From positions 170,660-199,248 of the forward strand of contig NW_019775642.1 of NCBI RefSeq assembly GCF_001039355.2: a stretch of DNA of 28,589 nt, given 5' to 3'. The notes under the pieces are model-generated. The model was not told the DNA's origin. It searched no databases and saw only the letters and a list, made by a program, of their open reading frames with translations. A program made the position numbers and the translations under genes. This DNA is from Lingula anatina (taxonomy: Eukaryota > Brachiopoda > Lingulata > Lingulida > Lingulidae). This document shows positions 8,794 through 19,768 of the stretch, one piece after another; positions within the stretch are counted from its first letter, which is position 1; each line of letters starts with the position of its first letter.

Positions 8794-10873
8794 TCTTTCA
8801 ATTCTGTGTCCATAAGTGAAAATTTATTACAGCTCATTATATTACAGTACATGTATATACTTCAAAAAACATTCAATTTAAACATGTGAATCATCAATTA
8901 ATTAATAGTTGTTTAAAGTGATGTATATAAGGTAATAGGGCCTGAAGCACATGTGCATTTATTGGGCTTCACAAATTTAAAAGTGAACTTAAGGGTTTTA
9001 AACAATAATCTGTGTGGAATTTTACTACAATTATAAATAGAACGTGCCACAGGGAGGACATATATAGCCTACAGGTTTTTTTCTGTTCTGGACACATTGT
9101 TATATAATGTTATATACTTGTGGAAGGGAAAAGGAAGCTAGAGACATAAGGGGGGGTCTTCTAAAGCCAAACATAACCTGCAGATCTGCCAATGCTGATG
9201 AAATTCTTGGCCATACCTAGTTCATGCTTGCACCGTTTCAGTTCTTGTACTGCTAACTCTGGCGCCTGCATGGGGAGCGTACCCAAACCAACAAATCTAT
9301 CTGGGTGTTTATTAATGGTGGTGGCCAGGTTGTCATTCAATATTTTACTGAGATCTAGTGTGTCCTCTGGTTTGGCCTGTGGGGTAAATGAAAAAAAATC
9401 AAATTTTAAATAAGTTATAGGTGGTGAAGATCTAAAATGAATAATCAATAAAAAAAAATTCATTTATTCATTAACTTTGTGAATTGATCCAGGATATCAA
9501 AAATGGATGGGAGGGTATGAAATATAATTTGCCATTTTACTGCCCACTGCTGCAACAGATGCATGTACCTACATTTCATTAATTTGCACAGCTATTTTTT
9601 TAAACAAAATCAACCAAAAGGGAGAGAGATTAAAAAGGTCATCTTCACATCTATTGTCATTTAATATCTTAAAATTTAAGAAAAATATCAATCATAATTC
9701 AAAAAAAAAATACTGTTTTAGTACAGTAATTTTTTCCAACACTCACCCAGTAACTGAACATAACAGGCACAGTGGACAAAGCTTGCACTGCTACCCCTAG
9801 AAATCATAGTCAATATAAGTACAGTTTAAATATTATACCAGAATAACTTATATCAGAATAACTCACAAATAATGCAAGATGTAAAATGGCTGCAACCAGC
9901 TAGCAGATACTAAAAAAATCTTGTAAAACATAATAAGCTATTTATCTAACACTTTAAAGTAAGATGTAAGATGATGTTATACAATATAATTAGTCATTTG
10001 ACCACAAATTCATATGTGTATTTAAACTTAAACATCTCATTGAACCATATAAACCCCCACCCCACCCAAACACCCCAATTAACCACATTCACCTGTACTG
10101 TCCATATCTTTTATTCTTGTCACAGGGTCCCAGCAGTTTTGGTCGACCACACGAAATAATTTCCCATCTTTCATCATATTGGCCTTTCCAGCACAATGGC
10201 CCTCCAAAGATACCCATCCTCCATAGCCATATCTCTGAATTTTTTTTAATACTAGTAAGTTAAATAACCATACTGAATTATTGTAAGTATAATCAGTAAA
10301 ACTGATTATATTTACAATAACTATAAAAAACAGAAAGTTTAAAAACGGCAAGAAATGTGTTTTTCACCTTTAAAATAATAATAATTATAATAATAAAAAC
10401 AAAAAAGCGCAAGGGAGTAAGAATTGCAAATTTGTTACACTTGTATTTACTAAAACTGTAAAAGAGGCAATTAATATACTTAAGCATGGAGATCCTATGA
10501 ACCAGAGTTTTAACATTTTTAAAAATTTGTAATATACACTGTGTATTTCTATGGTTACTACTAAATATTTTCATTTTTTATAACTAAAATATTTTCATCT
10601 TACATTTTTATATAGCTACCTACCATGCAGATCATGTACATAATGCCTTATCAAGCCTTCCCTATTAATAACCAACATTTCACAGCATTTTACATAGTTA
10701 TCAAAAAGATTTGTGAGGAGGAATACAGTTATCATTTTGACTTTTATGACATGACAAAAAAAAAAAAAAAAGATATAGAAAAAAAAAATTGGCATACAAA
10801 ATAATTGATACAATACCTCCTTTAGATCTGGCCAGGTTTCTGGAAGAATGTGGTTGTGGATATCTATCTTCAT
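3795..10873 (-). CDS. ACMSD: 2-amino-3-carboxymuconate-6-semialdehyde decarboxylase
   Basis: Ten coding exons, read right to left: 10873-10817, 10234-10093, 9796-9747, 9376-9217, 8751-8675, 8082-7989, 7469-7374, 7044-6872, 4797-4699 and 3872-3795. All have GT..AG boundaries and matching phases, giving 341 aa (human 336). ACMSD is a zinc amidohydrolase-fold enzyme that decarboxylates ACMS to 2-aminomuconate semialdehyde, drawing tryptophan catabolism away from quinolinate and NAD. The start [17 protein letters not shown] carries the zinc ligands H6 and H8. H174 (FVHPWDM), H224 (CFAHGGG) and D291 (LGSDYPFP) fall at the positions known in human ACMSD, so the enzyme should be active and cytosolic. 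A donor-like gtaagt at 11552-11547 and an acceptor near 10906 suggest a 5' UTR intron and a promoter shared with SH3BP5. Oddities: the donor of coding exon 8 is tandemly repeated (6714-6905), and the acceptor of exon 5 abuts a (TTA)n array. Confidence 0.97.
4031..4080. repeat. (AT)n microsatellite
   Basis: Two runs of alternating TA (4032-4042 and 4051-4079), separated by attcaaaaaa, lie in the last intron of ACMSD. Simple sequence with no coding content. Confidence 0.9.
4163..4624 (-). other. Unassigned long open frame in the last ACMSD intron
   Basis: On the minus strand one frame stays open from just after a TGA at 4624-4622 to a TAA at 4165-4163, about 153 codons; the first ATG is at 4471. 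That is long for this AT-rich intron. Inside it, 4535-4386 (150 nt) is bounded by a good acceptor (tttctgcag) and donor (aag|gtacgt) in matching phase, so it could be one symmetric exon. It would encode [18 protein letters not shown] and then [21 protein letters not shown] do not recognise the family. It does not fit ACMSD: spliced after ACMSD exon 9 (phase 0) it hits a stop within ten codons. It could be an exon of a nested gene, a captured or retroposed gene fragment, or chance. Confidence 0.4.
5245..5900 (-). pseudogene. Relic of a Tc1/mariner-type transposase
   Basis: The minus strand shows conceptual matches, in order, to the C-terminal half of Tc1-like transposases, interrupted by stops. 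A degraded catalytic-core start ([19 protein letters not shown]) is followed by [18 protein letters not shown], the family's GGSVMVWGGI...GKTPLVxIDGNLN region. Next come [18 protein letters not shown] (the HRA...FLQ region), YLNHIDNTW (DLNPIEHLW) and finally [13 protein letters not shown], the usual C-terminal end. Acidic catalytic residues are lost and there are at least four in-frame stops, so it is dead. Terminal inverted repeats were not found. It lies in the intron between ACMSD coding exons 8 and 9, in the same orientation as the host gene. Confidence 0.75.
6714..6905 (-). repeat. Tandem repeat built from the ACMSD exon 8 end and donor
   Basis: Three tandem units: 6844-6905 (62 bp, containing the true 3' end of coding exon 8), 6782-6843 (62 bp) and 6714-6781 (68 bp, with a 6-bp insert catgta). 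A partial fourth continues at 6906. In minus-strand order every unit carries gtcatgggcaaagtaagt, so the last coding codons (VMGK) and a strong donor GTAAGT occur three times, at 6871, 6809 and 6741. Only the first donor keeps the ACMSD frame; reading past it meets a stop after about ten codons. Confidence 0.9.
7502..7669. mobile_element. hAT-like MITE, 168 bp
   Basis: The ends are imperfect terminal inverted repeats: caggggcggatttagg at 7502 and, as reverse complement of 7669 inwards, caggggcggatccaga. CAGGGGCGGATCCA-type ends are typical of non-autonomous hAT elements. Inside, ggaagacggtcaga-like segments recur three times. No clean 8-bp target duplication remains (ataatacg left, atacaagt right). 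It sits 33 bp upstream (minus sense) of the acceptor boundary of ACMSD exon 7. It has no coding capacity; the open frame at 7482-7670 simply spans it. Confidence 0.7.
7760..7890. repeat. Impure (TG)n / ATGTGT microsatellite
   Basis: TG-rich simple sequence in an ACMSD intron, purest at about 7866-7884. Long open frames on both strands here (Cys/Val/Met-rich on plus, His/Thr-rich on minus) are artefacts of the repeat. Confidence 0.9.
8504..8653. repeat. 30-bp minisatellite, about 5 copies
   Basis: Units start at 8504, 8534, 8564, 8594 and 8624, with the core caggtgcaccactg and two variable halves. The period is 30, a multiple of three, so the array is open in several frames. It begins about 20 bp past the donor of ACMSD exon 5 (8674), and the exon 5 frame runs through it without a stop on retention of the intron. 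It is intronic in the spliced ACMSD model. Confidence 0.9.
8759..8793. repeat. (TAA)n microsatellite beside an ACMSD acceptor
   Basis: About 11 TAA units. On the minus strand this is (TTA)n followed by ttcttccag, the acceptor of ACMSD coding exon 5, which begins at 8751. The array therefore occupies the place of the polypyrimidine tract. Confidence 0.9.
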
Positions 10874-11552
10874 TGTGGTCTGTTCATTTGAGTCAATTGA
10901 GCCTGCTGGACAGTGGTCACTCACATGGGTCAAATATTTCTTCAGTGTACCTGATACCATGCATGTACAAGTTGAATCTATCAAGCATTTGAGATATGCA
11001 TGTACTTATACCGAATTAACCTTCAGTATATGTTTCAATTGCACTAAAAAACTTAATGTCTCTACTCTTAATAATTTTCTAAATATTTACTGCAGGTACA
11101 GGTACATGCATGTACTGGTAAAAACACGTTCTGAATCACACCTGACGCAATTACAGGTAGCGTTGATAGACACCGTTGCCAGTTTTTTTTTTTTTTTTAA
11201 TCACGCAATATGACATATGGCATCCCACATAAACCGGGTCATTGTTATTTCATAGCAATGATCGTCATGCAAAGCCAAGAGATACTGGAGATAAAAGCAC
11301 ATATGTGCATGGCCCACGTCTTGAGGGCGTTCACCTCTCACGCTTATCTCATTGGTCGAAATAGAAAACGTAGAGACCCCAGGGGGTGAAGACAGGTGTC
11401 CAACATTCATGTGCACTTAATCAAAGACTTAAAAATAACGTTTCGAAGTCTTCTTAGTCGCATTAAAAAGTGCAAACTATTCCCTGCAAAATAAGCTTCA
11501 TTTCAACAATATGGCATGAAAAGAAAAGCACCCGATTGTGTTCAAAACTTAC

Positions 11553-11763
11553 TAGCAAAATCCCTGCAAGCATCTGTACCAGTCTTCCACAGCGAGACGT
11601 TGTGACCTAGTTTCCTTACTGGAAGGTCACACTCAAGGTCGGAGTTCAAAGGCAAAACAAATATGGCTGATTCATAAACGGGGAGTGACTGAGTGACAGG
11701 CACAGTCATTCCAGCGTTTTATCACTCTCACTTGCTCTCATTTCGCCACGGACGCCGTGCACA
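11553..11763. promoter_or_regulatory. Probable shared promoter of ACMSD and SH3BP5
   Basis: ACMSD (minus) and SH3BP5 (plus) are head-to-head. A donor-like gtaagt on the minus strand (11552-11547) suggests that a non-coding first ACMSD exon ends at 11553, and SH3BP5 starts coding at 11764. Both 5' UTRs and the promoter would then share about 210 bp. The stretch is richer in C and G, with several CpGs near 11740-11765, than the introns around it. No TATA box is evident. Inferred from layout, without transcript evidence. Confidence 0.5.
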
Positions 11764-14700
11764 ATGGAAGAGTTCGAAGGCAGCACGGAAAGTGACGAGC
11801 AAGAAGAGCCGATAGATCCCAGGATACAGGTATTTTGTCGCTTTTAAAATTTGTGTTTGTAATGTGTTTTGTGTAGCACGCTACAACTGTCGTGGGGTGA
11901 AATTGACAGCCTCAGCGTGTTTATTATCGTGGTCTGTGACCTGAATCGGATCGCGGACTCAAGAAATAAGAGTTGTGAGGGGGTTATTTGAAACCTGGTA
12001 TCTGCATTTGTATTCATGCAGTGAACTTTCTTGAAATGGAATTTCGGGCATTGTAGTTCCATCTTCATTTGCTGGTATATATCAAATGTGTTGCGAAATA
12101 CAACCTCTTTGTATGTGAGCACTGGCATGTCACTAGTTCAGTTAATGATAATTAATTTCTAGTAGTACTGGGACCATATGATATAAATTTTTTGTGTGTT
12201 TTGACAGCGTAATATGTACTATATAACAACAATAATTCATCTGTTGTGATTTATGATCAAGTTTTCATACAATTTGTCAATATACGTTTGTCAGTATATG
12301 TTTTGTTAATACATTTTCCTACAATCATTTGCTCAGTTGAGTGCTCCAGCCTCACATTTAAATTGCACCCCTCTCCCAGACAAACTGGCATATTTGACAG
12401 TGATCTCAGTTGATTTGCATTGACACTTACAGTACAGTAAGCTGGCCAACAACTGTTTAAGCCTATTGATACTAAAGGCATCAAGATCTAAAAATTAACT
12501 GTCCCAGTGCTCATACAGTGGGTAACAATTGAACACTTTTACACAATTTTCCTGGTTCATTGGCTTCAGTTTCACTGGCATTTGGCGTGAGGCCAGTGCT
12601 AACACTATATTGTTATCATTCGTGTGGTGTGGCCTCATTCGTGCAATGTGGCCCACGTGGAATATAGAGTCATCAGCAACATGAGATACTCTCACATGCA
12701 GAATTGATGATAAGCTTCAGGTCTTTTGGAAGGGGGGTGAGCAGAGGGGTTGGCATGGGGAGAAGGTTTGTAAAGAACTACCGTTTTGACCAAAAAAGGT
12801 CTGTTCTCTATCAAAATTTAATCTTGGTTCCCTGCCATTTCTCAAGTTGCTCAAATACTAAAGAGGTAAAAGACCCATTTTTTTCTCTGAAAAAGACACC
12901 AAACCCCTCATTCTAAATTATCAGCTGGCTACTTGGCCTTAGTTTATATTTTGTGGAGAAGTACATATGAACTTAAACTGTTTGGCACTGCTTTTAGGAA
13001 TATATGCCAACTTGATCCCACTTACACATATGATAAACTTTATTGTTATATTATCAGTGAGAGTTTGTGAGTGTTTTCAGGTACATTTTAGCCTTATCTT
13101 TTTACGTATTTCATATTTCATTGTAGATTTTTCTATTTTGTGTATTTTTTTTGTTATTTTTTTTATTAAATTAATTAATATTTTATATTTCTTATAAATA
13201 AGATATTCTTTCTTATGTTTCTTATCAAGGTTATTTCTGTATTAATAACCTCCAGAGTGATCATTTTTTTTTTAGAGACAGTCTAATCTGTATTGCAAGT
13301 TTTTTGGACTTGTGCCTCATGCTGGGGTAGCACTAACACTTGCCAATTTAGCCAAATGCTAAAACTGACTTAAATTGGCTAAACAAAAAGGGCTTGATTT
13401 GACTAATTTTAGTCAAATTAAAGTCATTTGGATAACAAATTGACAAAAATGTGGTGATTTGGCTAAGCGTAAAAAATTGCTAGCGCTACCCCAGCCATGG
13501 CATACAGTGTCTTGCACAAACCCACACAGTGTAGTACCCTGGATATTACAGTGTGTGCCAGTCACCATATCTTCCCTCTAACACCCCATTTCCATAGATT
13601 AGATCGACCTACTTTGGATCGACCTAACTTCCTGGGGGTTCGCGCTGAATAGCTGTCAGCCAGGCGGACACGAAAGTTAATTGCCCCTTACGGCTTGTGG
13701 TTGGCGGGGACGGACACTTAAGGGGGATTATCTGACGGTAGTCTGGTGAGACTCCCCGCGGTGATAGATCGATCTAAAGTTGTGGGAATAGACCTTAATA
13801 GTCTGTCCTGTTATCTGTGTGACTTAAGTACCTGGATCCTAGTTTCCTTATTACGCTGGCTGGCACGTGTATAATTTTCTCTGCAAGGATGAGCACCAGG
13901 GGAATTTGTTTATGTGTGTGCGTGTGTTAAGTGGGAGTTAAGTTGTTTGTTAAAGTATGGCAGTGCCAAACACTTAAAGATGTACTTGAAAGGTGTTGCT
14001 AGATATAAATTGGCAATTTTCCCTCCCCCCTCCTCTTCCCTCTCTTTACAAATACTAGTATCTTTTGATACTTTTGGTTTCATCTCTCTCTTTCTCTCTC
14101 TCTCTCTAAACCTCAACTCTTTTCAATGCAAATCAGTGTTCCAAAACATTTTATTTATTTCTACCCTTGATTTTGTTTATTTTAGGAGGAGTTGGAGAAG
14201 TTAAATACGGCCACAGATGAAATAAACAAACTGGAAACAGAGCTTGATGTAAGTGACAGTGCATTTTTAATTTTTAATTAAATTTTTTACAAATAGTTGG
14301 CTGTAATGACAAGTCCTTTCACATGAATTGCTTGAGATGAAGAAAAAAATAATACAAATACATATTATTTTGTTTCAATATTTTTACTGTCCACTTTTTT
14401 TTATTTTTTAAAAATGTTGTTTCTTTAATAAGATGACCCATTTTAAAGATAGAGCAAATATATACCTAAAGGAATTAATTTATAAATTGAATAATTTAAT
14501 TTAAACCATATCCATGGTGTCTGGTATACTCATATATGTTCATCAGTCTTGTTTCTGTAACAGTACTGTACTAGTATATGACCATTAAATGTAATCATAA
14601 CACAATGTGATACAGCATTCAAGTCAATAAATCAGTGCATCCAGAACAGTGGACTAACAGATTCACAGATATGGCAACCCACTAAAAAAACTTGTTGTGT

Positions 14701-17700
14701 AGACACTGCGGGGGTTATGCAACAAGCATTCAAGTGGCTAGGCCATATTTGATCCACTGATCTGTAAGTTGGCTGTTCTAAATGTGCTCATAGGTAGACT
14801 GAGGCCGACTTATAGTGGAATTCACGTGAACATGGAATTTGTACTCTGTACCCCTTTACCTGGCCCATAGACATGATAAAACTTCTCCTTATGGTTTGAT
14901 AACTATATATTGAACTGGAATGGAATTCTGGTCAAGGATGATTAAAACTGTGAGGGTCTTTGTCTGCACCTGTTTATATCTTAGTGTATGTGTGTGTGTG
15001 TCTGTCTCAGTGTGCTAGTATCTGTAAGTGTGTATATTTGTATAGACCCATGTTTGCACGTGTGCAGGAACACACGTGTGTGTGTGTGTGTAAATGTAAT
15101 TTTTATAAATAGCTCCTTTTGTCTGTCCGTCTGTCTGTTTAGACATTAGGTCACAATAAGCAATACATCATGTTCAACAACCACTTCATGATAAATAATT
15201 GTATTATTGGTGAAGTATTTTGTGATGACAAAAATTTAATGTATTTTCCTTTCTCATACCTGTATAAGAACATGTTCAAAGTTTTGCTAAAATATGCTGT
15301 GTTAGCCCCAGCCAAGCTTACCTCGATAATGGGCACTGAATTCTGTGACCAGAAATAACCGGAATGCTTGTAGATATAGCCAGTTTGTAATATTGGTCGT
15401 TGGCCAGGAAATTGAATTTTGGCTTAACTTTTCTAGTTAGTTAAAGTACCGTTAGATTCACAATGTTCGGTGCATTAGCTTATTCACCTCTGCATTATTT
15501 ATCATTGTTCATTTCCCTTATATTTCGGCTACATGTACATACATGTATTTATATATGGGCAGGAGGGTGTCACTGGTTGATTTTTAAATATCTTGAACAG
15601 AATTTTAACATTTTGAACATCTTATATCAGTCATGATTTCACACATAAATTTTACAGTTTTTGTGTGTTTTGAAAGCTGAACAACTTATATGATCTGCAG
15701 AGTTGACATGGAGGGGCAGCTTCTCTTTTTCAAAACAATTTTGTCAGCATATTCCCACTGAGAAGAGTGTTATCGATATGGAGATTTAACAGTTAAAAAG
15801 GTGATACACATCAGATGTGAAGCTCTGGGTAGAGCTCATTTGACTTGGCAGCAGTTCCAATTATTATTCTAAACCAAACTAAATTATATTGGAGATAAAG
15901 TTGTAGATATAGGCGTATACTATAATATGCGTTGAATCTCTCATCTGACTATCACATGCAGCATCATTCGTGCATTTCTGTCATAGTGCTGCCACATGTG
16001 ACAGTCAGTCGTTTCATTATCAGGGAGGTTTAACGCAGGCAGGGGTGATGAGGTGTGAAAATACAAGATAAGATAAATACATTTATTAAATAGATTCAGT
16101 CACAGGTATGGAATGTGCATCAGAATTATTGGCATGGTTGCTTTTATTTGTCTGTGCCAAAAAATAACGCCTGCAGGGCCTAAGAGCCACCAGTGGAAAA
16201 GTATCCACTGAACCATGCCAGTTACTGAACAACTTCACACAGTTTTACTGGCTAGGCTACAATTTCTTTGCCATTTGCCTCAGGGGCAAAATTGTTGTTT
16301 CAGACTGATTGTTCAGTATATTACATATTCTGTACTAATGAATTATATTGATTACATTTTTTCTCTCAGGTTTTCACCCTGGACTTCATAAGTCACAGAA
16401 ATTCTCTTCTCTTATCAGTTTATAAGACAGCAATTCCAGTGACATTTAAGACTCTGGGTCCTTTACGTGGCTTAAAACTTTGATATATAGCATTTATGTC
16501 TTGTTACAGGAAGCTCGAGCGCGCTTCCGAAGCACATTAAATGAGTCTGGCCACCGTTTAACACAGCTGTACAGGAAGTATAAGAGAAATGTAGATAAAG
16601 CTCGGCCTTATTATGATGCAAGAAGAGAGGCAGAGCAGGTAACCCACTTTTTTCACTTTTCTCTATCTCTCTCTGTCCCAGTGCTTCAGCCCCTTGATTC
16701 AAATGAAAAATTATGTTAATCTGCTAAGGTTATCTAAATTGTCAGATTGTGTTATTTAATTTATATATCTGTCTATCTATTTGTTTATTTATTTACTTAG
16801 AAAACAGCTATCTGTGAGAAGTGACTTAATCCATAAACTAAAGTGAATAACTGAAATTGTGCACAGACAAGCAGATGATCACCAAGAAATTGAGATCAAT
16901 ATCAGCAATGTTCACTGGTGCATTTTAAGATGAATAAAAAAAGAAGGAAATACATATTTAAAACTCCTGGCGATTTCAGGCCCAAGAAGAGACCCATCGG
17001 GCAGCACGTGAGTTCCAGCGGGCTAACAGCCTGTATAAAGCAGCCAAGGAAACTATACAGCTGGCCGAGCAGAGACTCCTTGATGCTGATCCCTCTGAGA
17101 AAAGAGAGTTTGACTCTGCCTGGCAGGAAATGCTGAACCATGCTACCATGCGGGTAAGCACAGAGTTAATTCACAGGGTGTAATGTTTGATGCTAATACA
17201 AGGCTAATTACTGGTACCCTGATAAAATCGGAATGCAATCTTAGTATTCAACTATTGTCATATTTTTTCTGGATATGAATTTCAGGATATTTCACAACAA
17301 TTTTTATTGCCTTATTTCCTTGGTCTATGGATTGTTTGTCTTGTTTGTCTTGGTAATCATTAAGATTTTCTGGGTATTTCTGAGATAATTTTGATTTGGC
17401 AGAGCCCTGTGCTCCTGGGTTTTTTGTTGAGCGTTATAATTTTTATTTCTGGTTATGATATCTGTAGGTAATGGAGTCAGAGCAGGAGAAAGGGAAGAGT
17501 GAGATGGAGCACCACAAAAAGGCTTCCTTCTACGAGGCGGCTCAACACAAGGTGTTGCTACTGGAGAAGAAGTTTAAACGAGCCATTAGTAATTCCAAGT
17601 GAGTAAATATATATTCTTTATAATTTTGATAATTGTAAAATATGTAATTTCTCTTATTTATGTATTATATAAAAGTAAGCTGTAAATTTCCCCAAGTCAG

Positions 17701-18362
17701 ATTTTTTGTCTACATATCCAGCAAAGCTATTATCCTTCCCAATTCTGACCTAAAAAACTTAGTCTCTCTAATAAAAGCACCAGACATAGATGGATGTAGT
17801 TTCTTCTCAAATGTACAGAAAGATGTGGTTTTCTAAAGGAACAGTCATTTAGGACTAAGTCATAAATGGAAAATGGAATAAAAAATGGAATAGAATTTAT
17901 TTTGGGATTTAAATCCCTTTTCCCCTATAGAGTATGTTTGTTAGTTTTTGAAATCTATATTAGGTTTCTTGTGTTTTAAAATTTGTCTAATCTTAATAAA
18001 AAGTAAATACATTGTATTTATTTATTTATTTTATTTTTAGACCATATTATGCTGTAAAATTGGATTTAGAAAAACAGCTTGAGGTAGGTGTCCTTAGATA
18101 ATTTAATAATTATAATTGATAAAAAATAAATATATATACACTTTGTCATATATCAGTGAGTAATATGCTATGTTCAACTGAAATAGTTTTGTGTATGTGC
18201 CTTTGAACATTTGTGCATGTATGCATGTGTATGTTAATGATGATTTACTTTTGAAATTAGTATTTGTATGAGTACTTAAGTAATGATATTTAAGATTCAT
18301 TTATTAAGGCATAATTCCATGCCAGTGATTTACATGGACAAGAGATTCACACCATAACACAC

Positions 18363-18394
<32 letters not shown>

Positions 18395-19768
18395 TTTTCT
18401 TGTCTAATTTAGAATAATTCTGAAATTGTCTCATTCGACCACAGATTTACACCCACCAGGACAAAAGTGACCATCAAAATTAGCAGCTGAATAAAATTAT
18501 CACCAAGAAATAATTTAATTACAGCAACAGAAAATTGATGTCGAGGACCTCCAGAGAGCCATTAGTGCTGCTAAACACAAATATTCCGCAGCTCTCAAGA
18601 ATTTGGAGAGAATATCGGAGGAAGTGCACCTGCGGCGGAAGTCACGCGTTGGGCAGTTCAAGCTTCCTCCCCGTGAGCCAGGAGTGGGGGCTGAAAGTGT
18701 TAGCAGTGAGTCCAGCTTGCCGGAGGTTAACTTAGGTAATGACATATATACGGTAGAAGTGGATGGTGTGTTGGTGTACTGTATTATTTAAGTTAACGTG
18801 TTTGGAAAAGAAATTAAAATTAGAAAGAATTAGGCTTAAAATACCTTGCAAAGCTGTATTATGTACAATGTAGAGTGAGATTTATCTCCTTTTAAGAATA
18901 TTTTATATGATTATTTTTTGCTGGTTATTGAAAAATGAATATAATTCTAAAATAATTAGGATTAAAACAGGTTAAAAACATATAAATATATGTGTTTGCT
19001 TGTTTGTTGCAACTTTTCAGAATTCAGTAACACAGATAACCACTAATTATTCTATAAATATTTTCAGACAAATTAGAAAAAGGCAGCTACGCTGGTGGGT
19101 TGAGTGATGATGACGATATAGAATCTGTGGATTCCAGAGACAATGGCTTAGAAGACTCACTGGAGTTGAAACCTCGAAGTTTTTCCAAGGATTCAGACAA
19201 AAATGTGACATTTTCCACCGACCAGGAAGAAATAGATGCAGACTTGGACCATACTCTCCATCAGGGGGCTGTAGAGGACGTGCATTCCAAGATGATCCCA
19301 TCGGAGACCAGAGCCTCAATGGGAGACGGAAGCTCAGAAACCGAGCAGCCAGATGCGGTGCTGCCAACAAGTTCAATTTTGCTAAATGACAATGTTGATA
19401 ATTTTGTTCCTCCTGAACCTTCGACAGAAGTTCACCACCACCAACATCACCACCATCACCACCACCACCATCATATGGACCAGTCCCATTTAGCACTGCC
19501 CCCTAGTGGTGGTGGTGCAAGTCATCCACATAACCGCCATAGTTCACACGAACAGCGCAGACATAGTTTGCAGCCTCCTGACATCGTTGCAGCGACGAAG
19601 AGGAGAGCGAACTCCGTTTTAGTTATGCCAGGCCACTCGGAGTCCCTGCTGGAGCCTGGGGCACCTGTGTCGAGGGAGAGAAGAACGAGTAAAGTCACGC
19701 AGGGCTTGGCCCATCTGAATGTGAATGACTTGCTGCTGCAGCATGCACAGTCGGAAGGGCAGTCCTGA
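11764..19768 (+). CDS. SH3BP5: SH3 domain-binding protein 5 (Rab11 GEF, JNK partner family)
   Basis: Eight coding exons: 11764-11829, 14186-14248, 16510-16638, 16980-17153, 17468-17598, 18041-18083, 18525-18735 and 19068-19768, giving 505 aa. Vertebrate SH3BP5 and SH3BP5L have about 455 and 393. Residues about 15-265 are the conserved coiled-coil domain, with family blocks such as EEPIDPRIQ, EKLNTATDEINKLE, LAEQRLLDAD, FDSAWQEMLNHAT, RAISNSKPYY and ALKNLERISEEVH. This domain binds nucleotide-free Rab11 in the known family; vertebrate members also bind BTK SH3 and JNK at mitochondria. The divergent tail (273-505) is acidic and Ser-rich and carries a His run at 395-408 (13 His, 1 Gln). It ends NVNDLLLQHAQSEGQS. 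The C-terminal tail is longer than in vertebrates. Intron 1 (2.4 kb) and intron 2 (2.3 kb) hold MITEs and microsatellites. It is divergent from ACMSD and convergent with the BHMT-like gene. Confidence 0.97.
12510..12605. repeat. Dispersed repeat, copy 1 (SH3BP5 intron 1)
   Basis: This roughly 95-bp stretch is similar, in the same orientation, to 16205-16302. Shared blocks are gaacacttttacacaatttt / gaacaacttcacacagtttt, then cctggtt / actggct, then ggcatttggcgtgaggcca / gccatttgcctcaggggca. Probably two old copies of one interspersed element. Family not recognised. Confidence 0.5.
13321..13495. mobile_element. MITE-like element, 175 bp, gctggggtagc ends
   Basis: The ends are long imperfect inverted repeats. 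13321-13359 begins gctggggtagcactaacac. The reverse complement of 13495 inwards reads gctggggtagcgctagcaa, and both arms contain a further match at gccaaat. The interior has a palindrome, ttgactaattttagtcaa. Flanks show only cat on each side as a possible target duplication. Non-coding; lies in SH3BP5 intron 1. Confidence 0.7.
13587..13790. mobile_element. Candidate second MITE, about 204 bp
   Basis: Imperfect terminal inverted repeats: 13587-13611 ends ttagatcgaccta, and the reverse complement of 13765-13790 ends ttagatcgatcta, with about 19 of 26 positions matching and one gap. The interior is clearly GC-richer than the intron around it (for example 13655-13760), which marks it as a foreign block. 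A second gatcgacctaa sits just inside the left end. No tRNA-like promoter boxes were found. It begins 91 bp after the element ending at 13495. Confidence 0.5.
14079..14107. repeat. (CT)n microsatellite
   Basis: CT-rich tract (ctctctctttctctctc type) in SH3BP5 intron 1, about 80 bp before exon 2. It is the likely polypyrimidine-rich approach to that acceptor. Antisense and sense open frames across 13910-14204 are repeat artefacts. Confidence 0.8.
14985..15092. repeat. (TG)n-rich microsatellite region
   Basis: Two short TG runs (about 14987-15000 and 15075-15092) with related sequence between them, in SH3BP5 intron 2. No gene or splice signal seen. The rest of this 2.3-kb intron (14249-16509) is AT-rich with nothing recognisable apart from the dispersed repeat near 16.2 kb. 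Confidence 0.8.
16205..16302. repeat. Dispersed repeat, copy 2 (SH3BP5 intron 2)
   Basis: The partner of 12510-12605, in the same orientation, with matching blocks in the same order. Divergence is substantial, so this is an old interspersed repeat and not a recent duplication. Confidence 0.5.
18367..18394. repeat. (AC)n microsatellite
   Basis: About 14 AC units in SH3BP5 intron 6, about 130 bp before exon 7. Confidence 0.9.

Noticed and set aside
13640-13660. tRNA or SINE B box near gggggttcgcgctg
   Set aside because: It departs from the GGTTCRANYCC consensus and no A box or cloverleaf could be drawn.
16472-16719. Open frames on both strands around SH3BP5 exon 3
   Set aside because: The plus frame is the real exon with intron tails; the minus frame is its shadow.
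19047-19496. 149-aa antisense open frame
   Set aside because: It mirrors the coding exon 8 of SH3BP5, which has clear homology and splicing on the plus strand.
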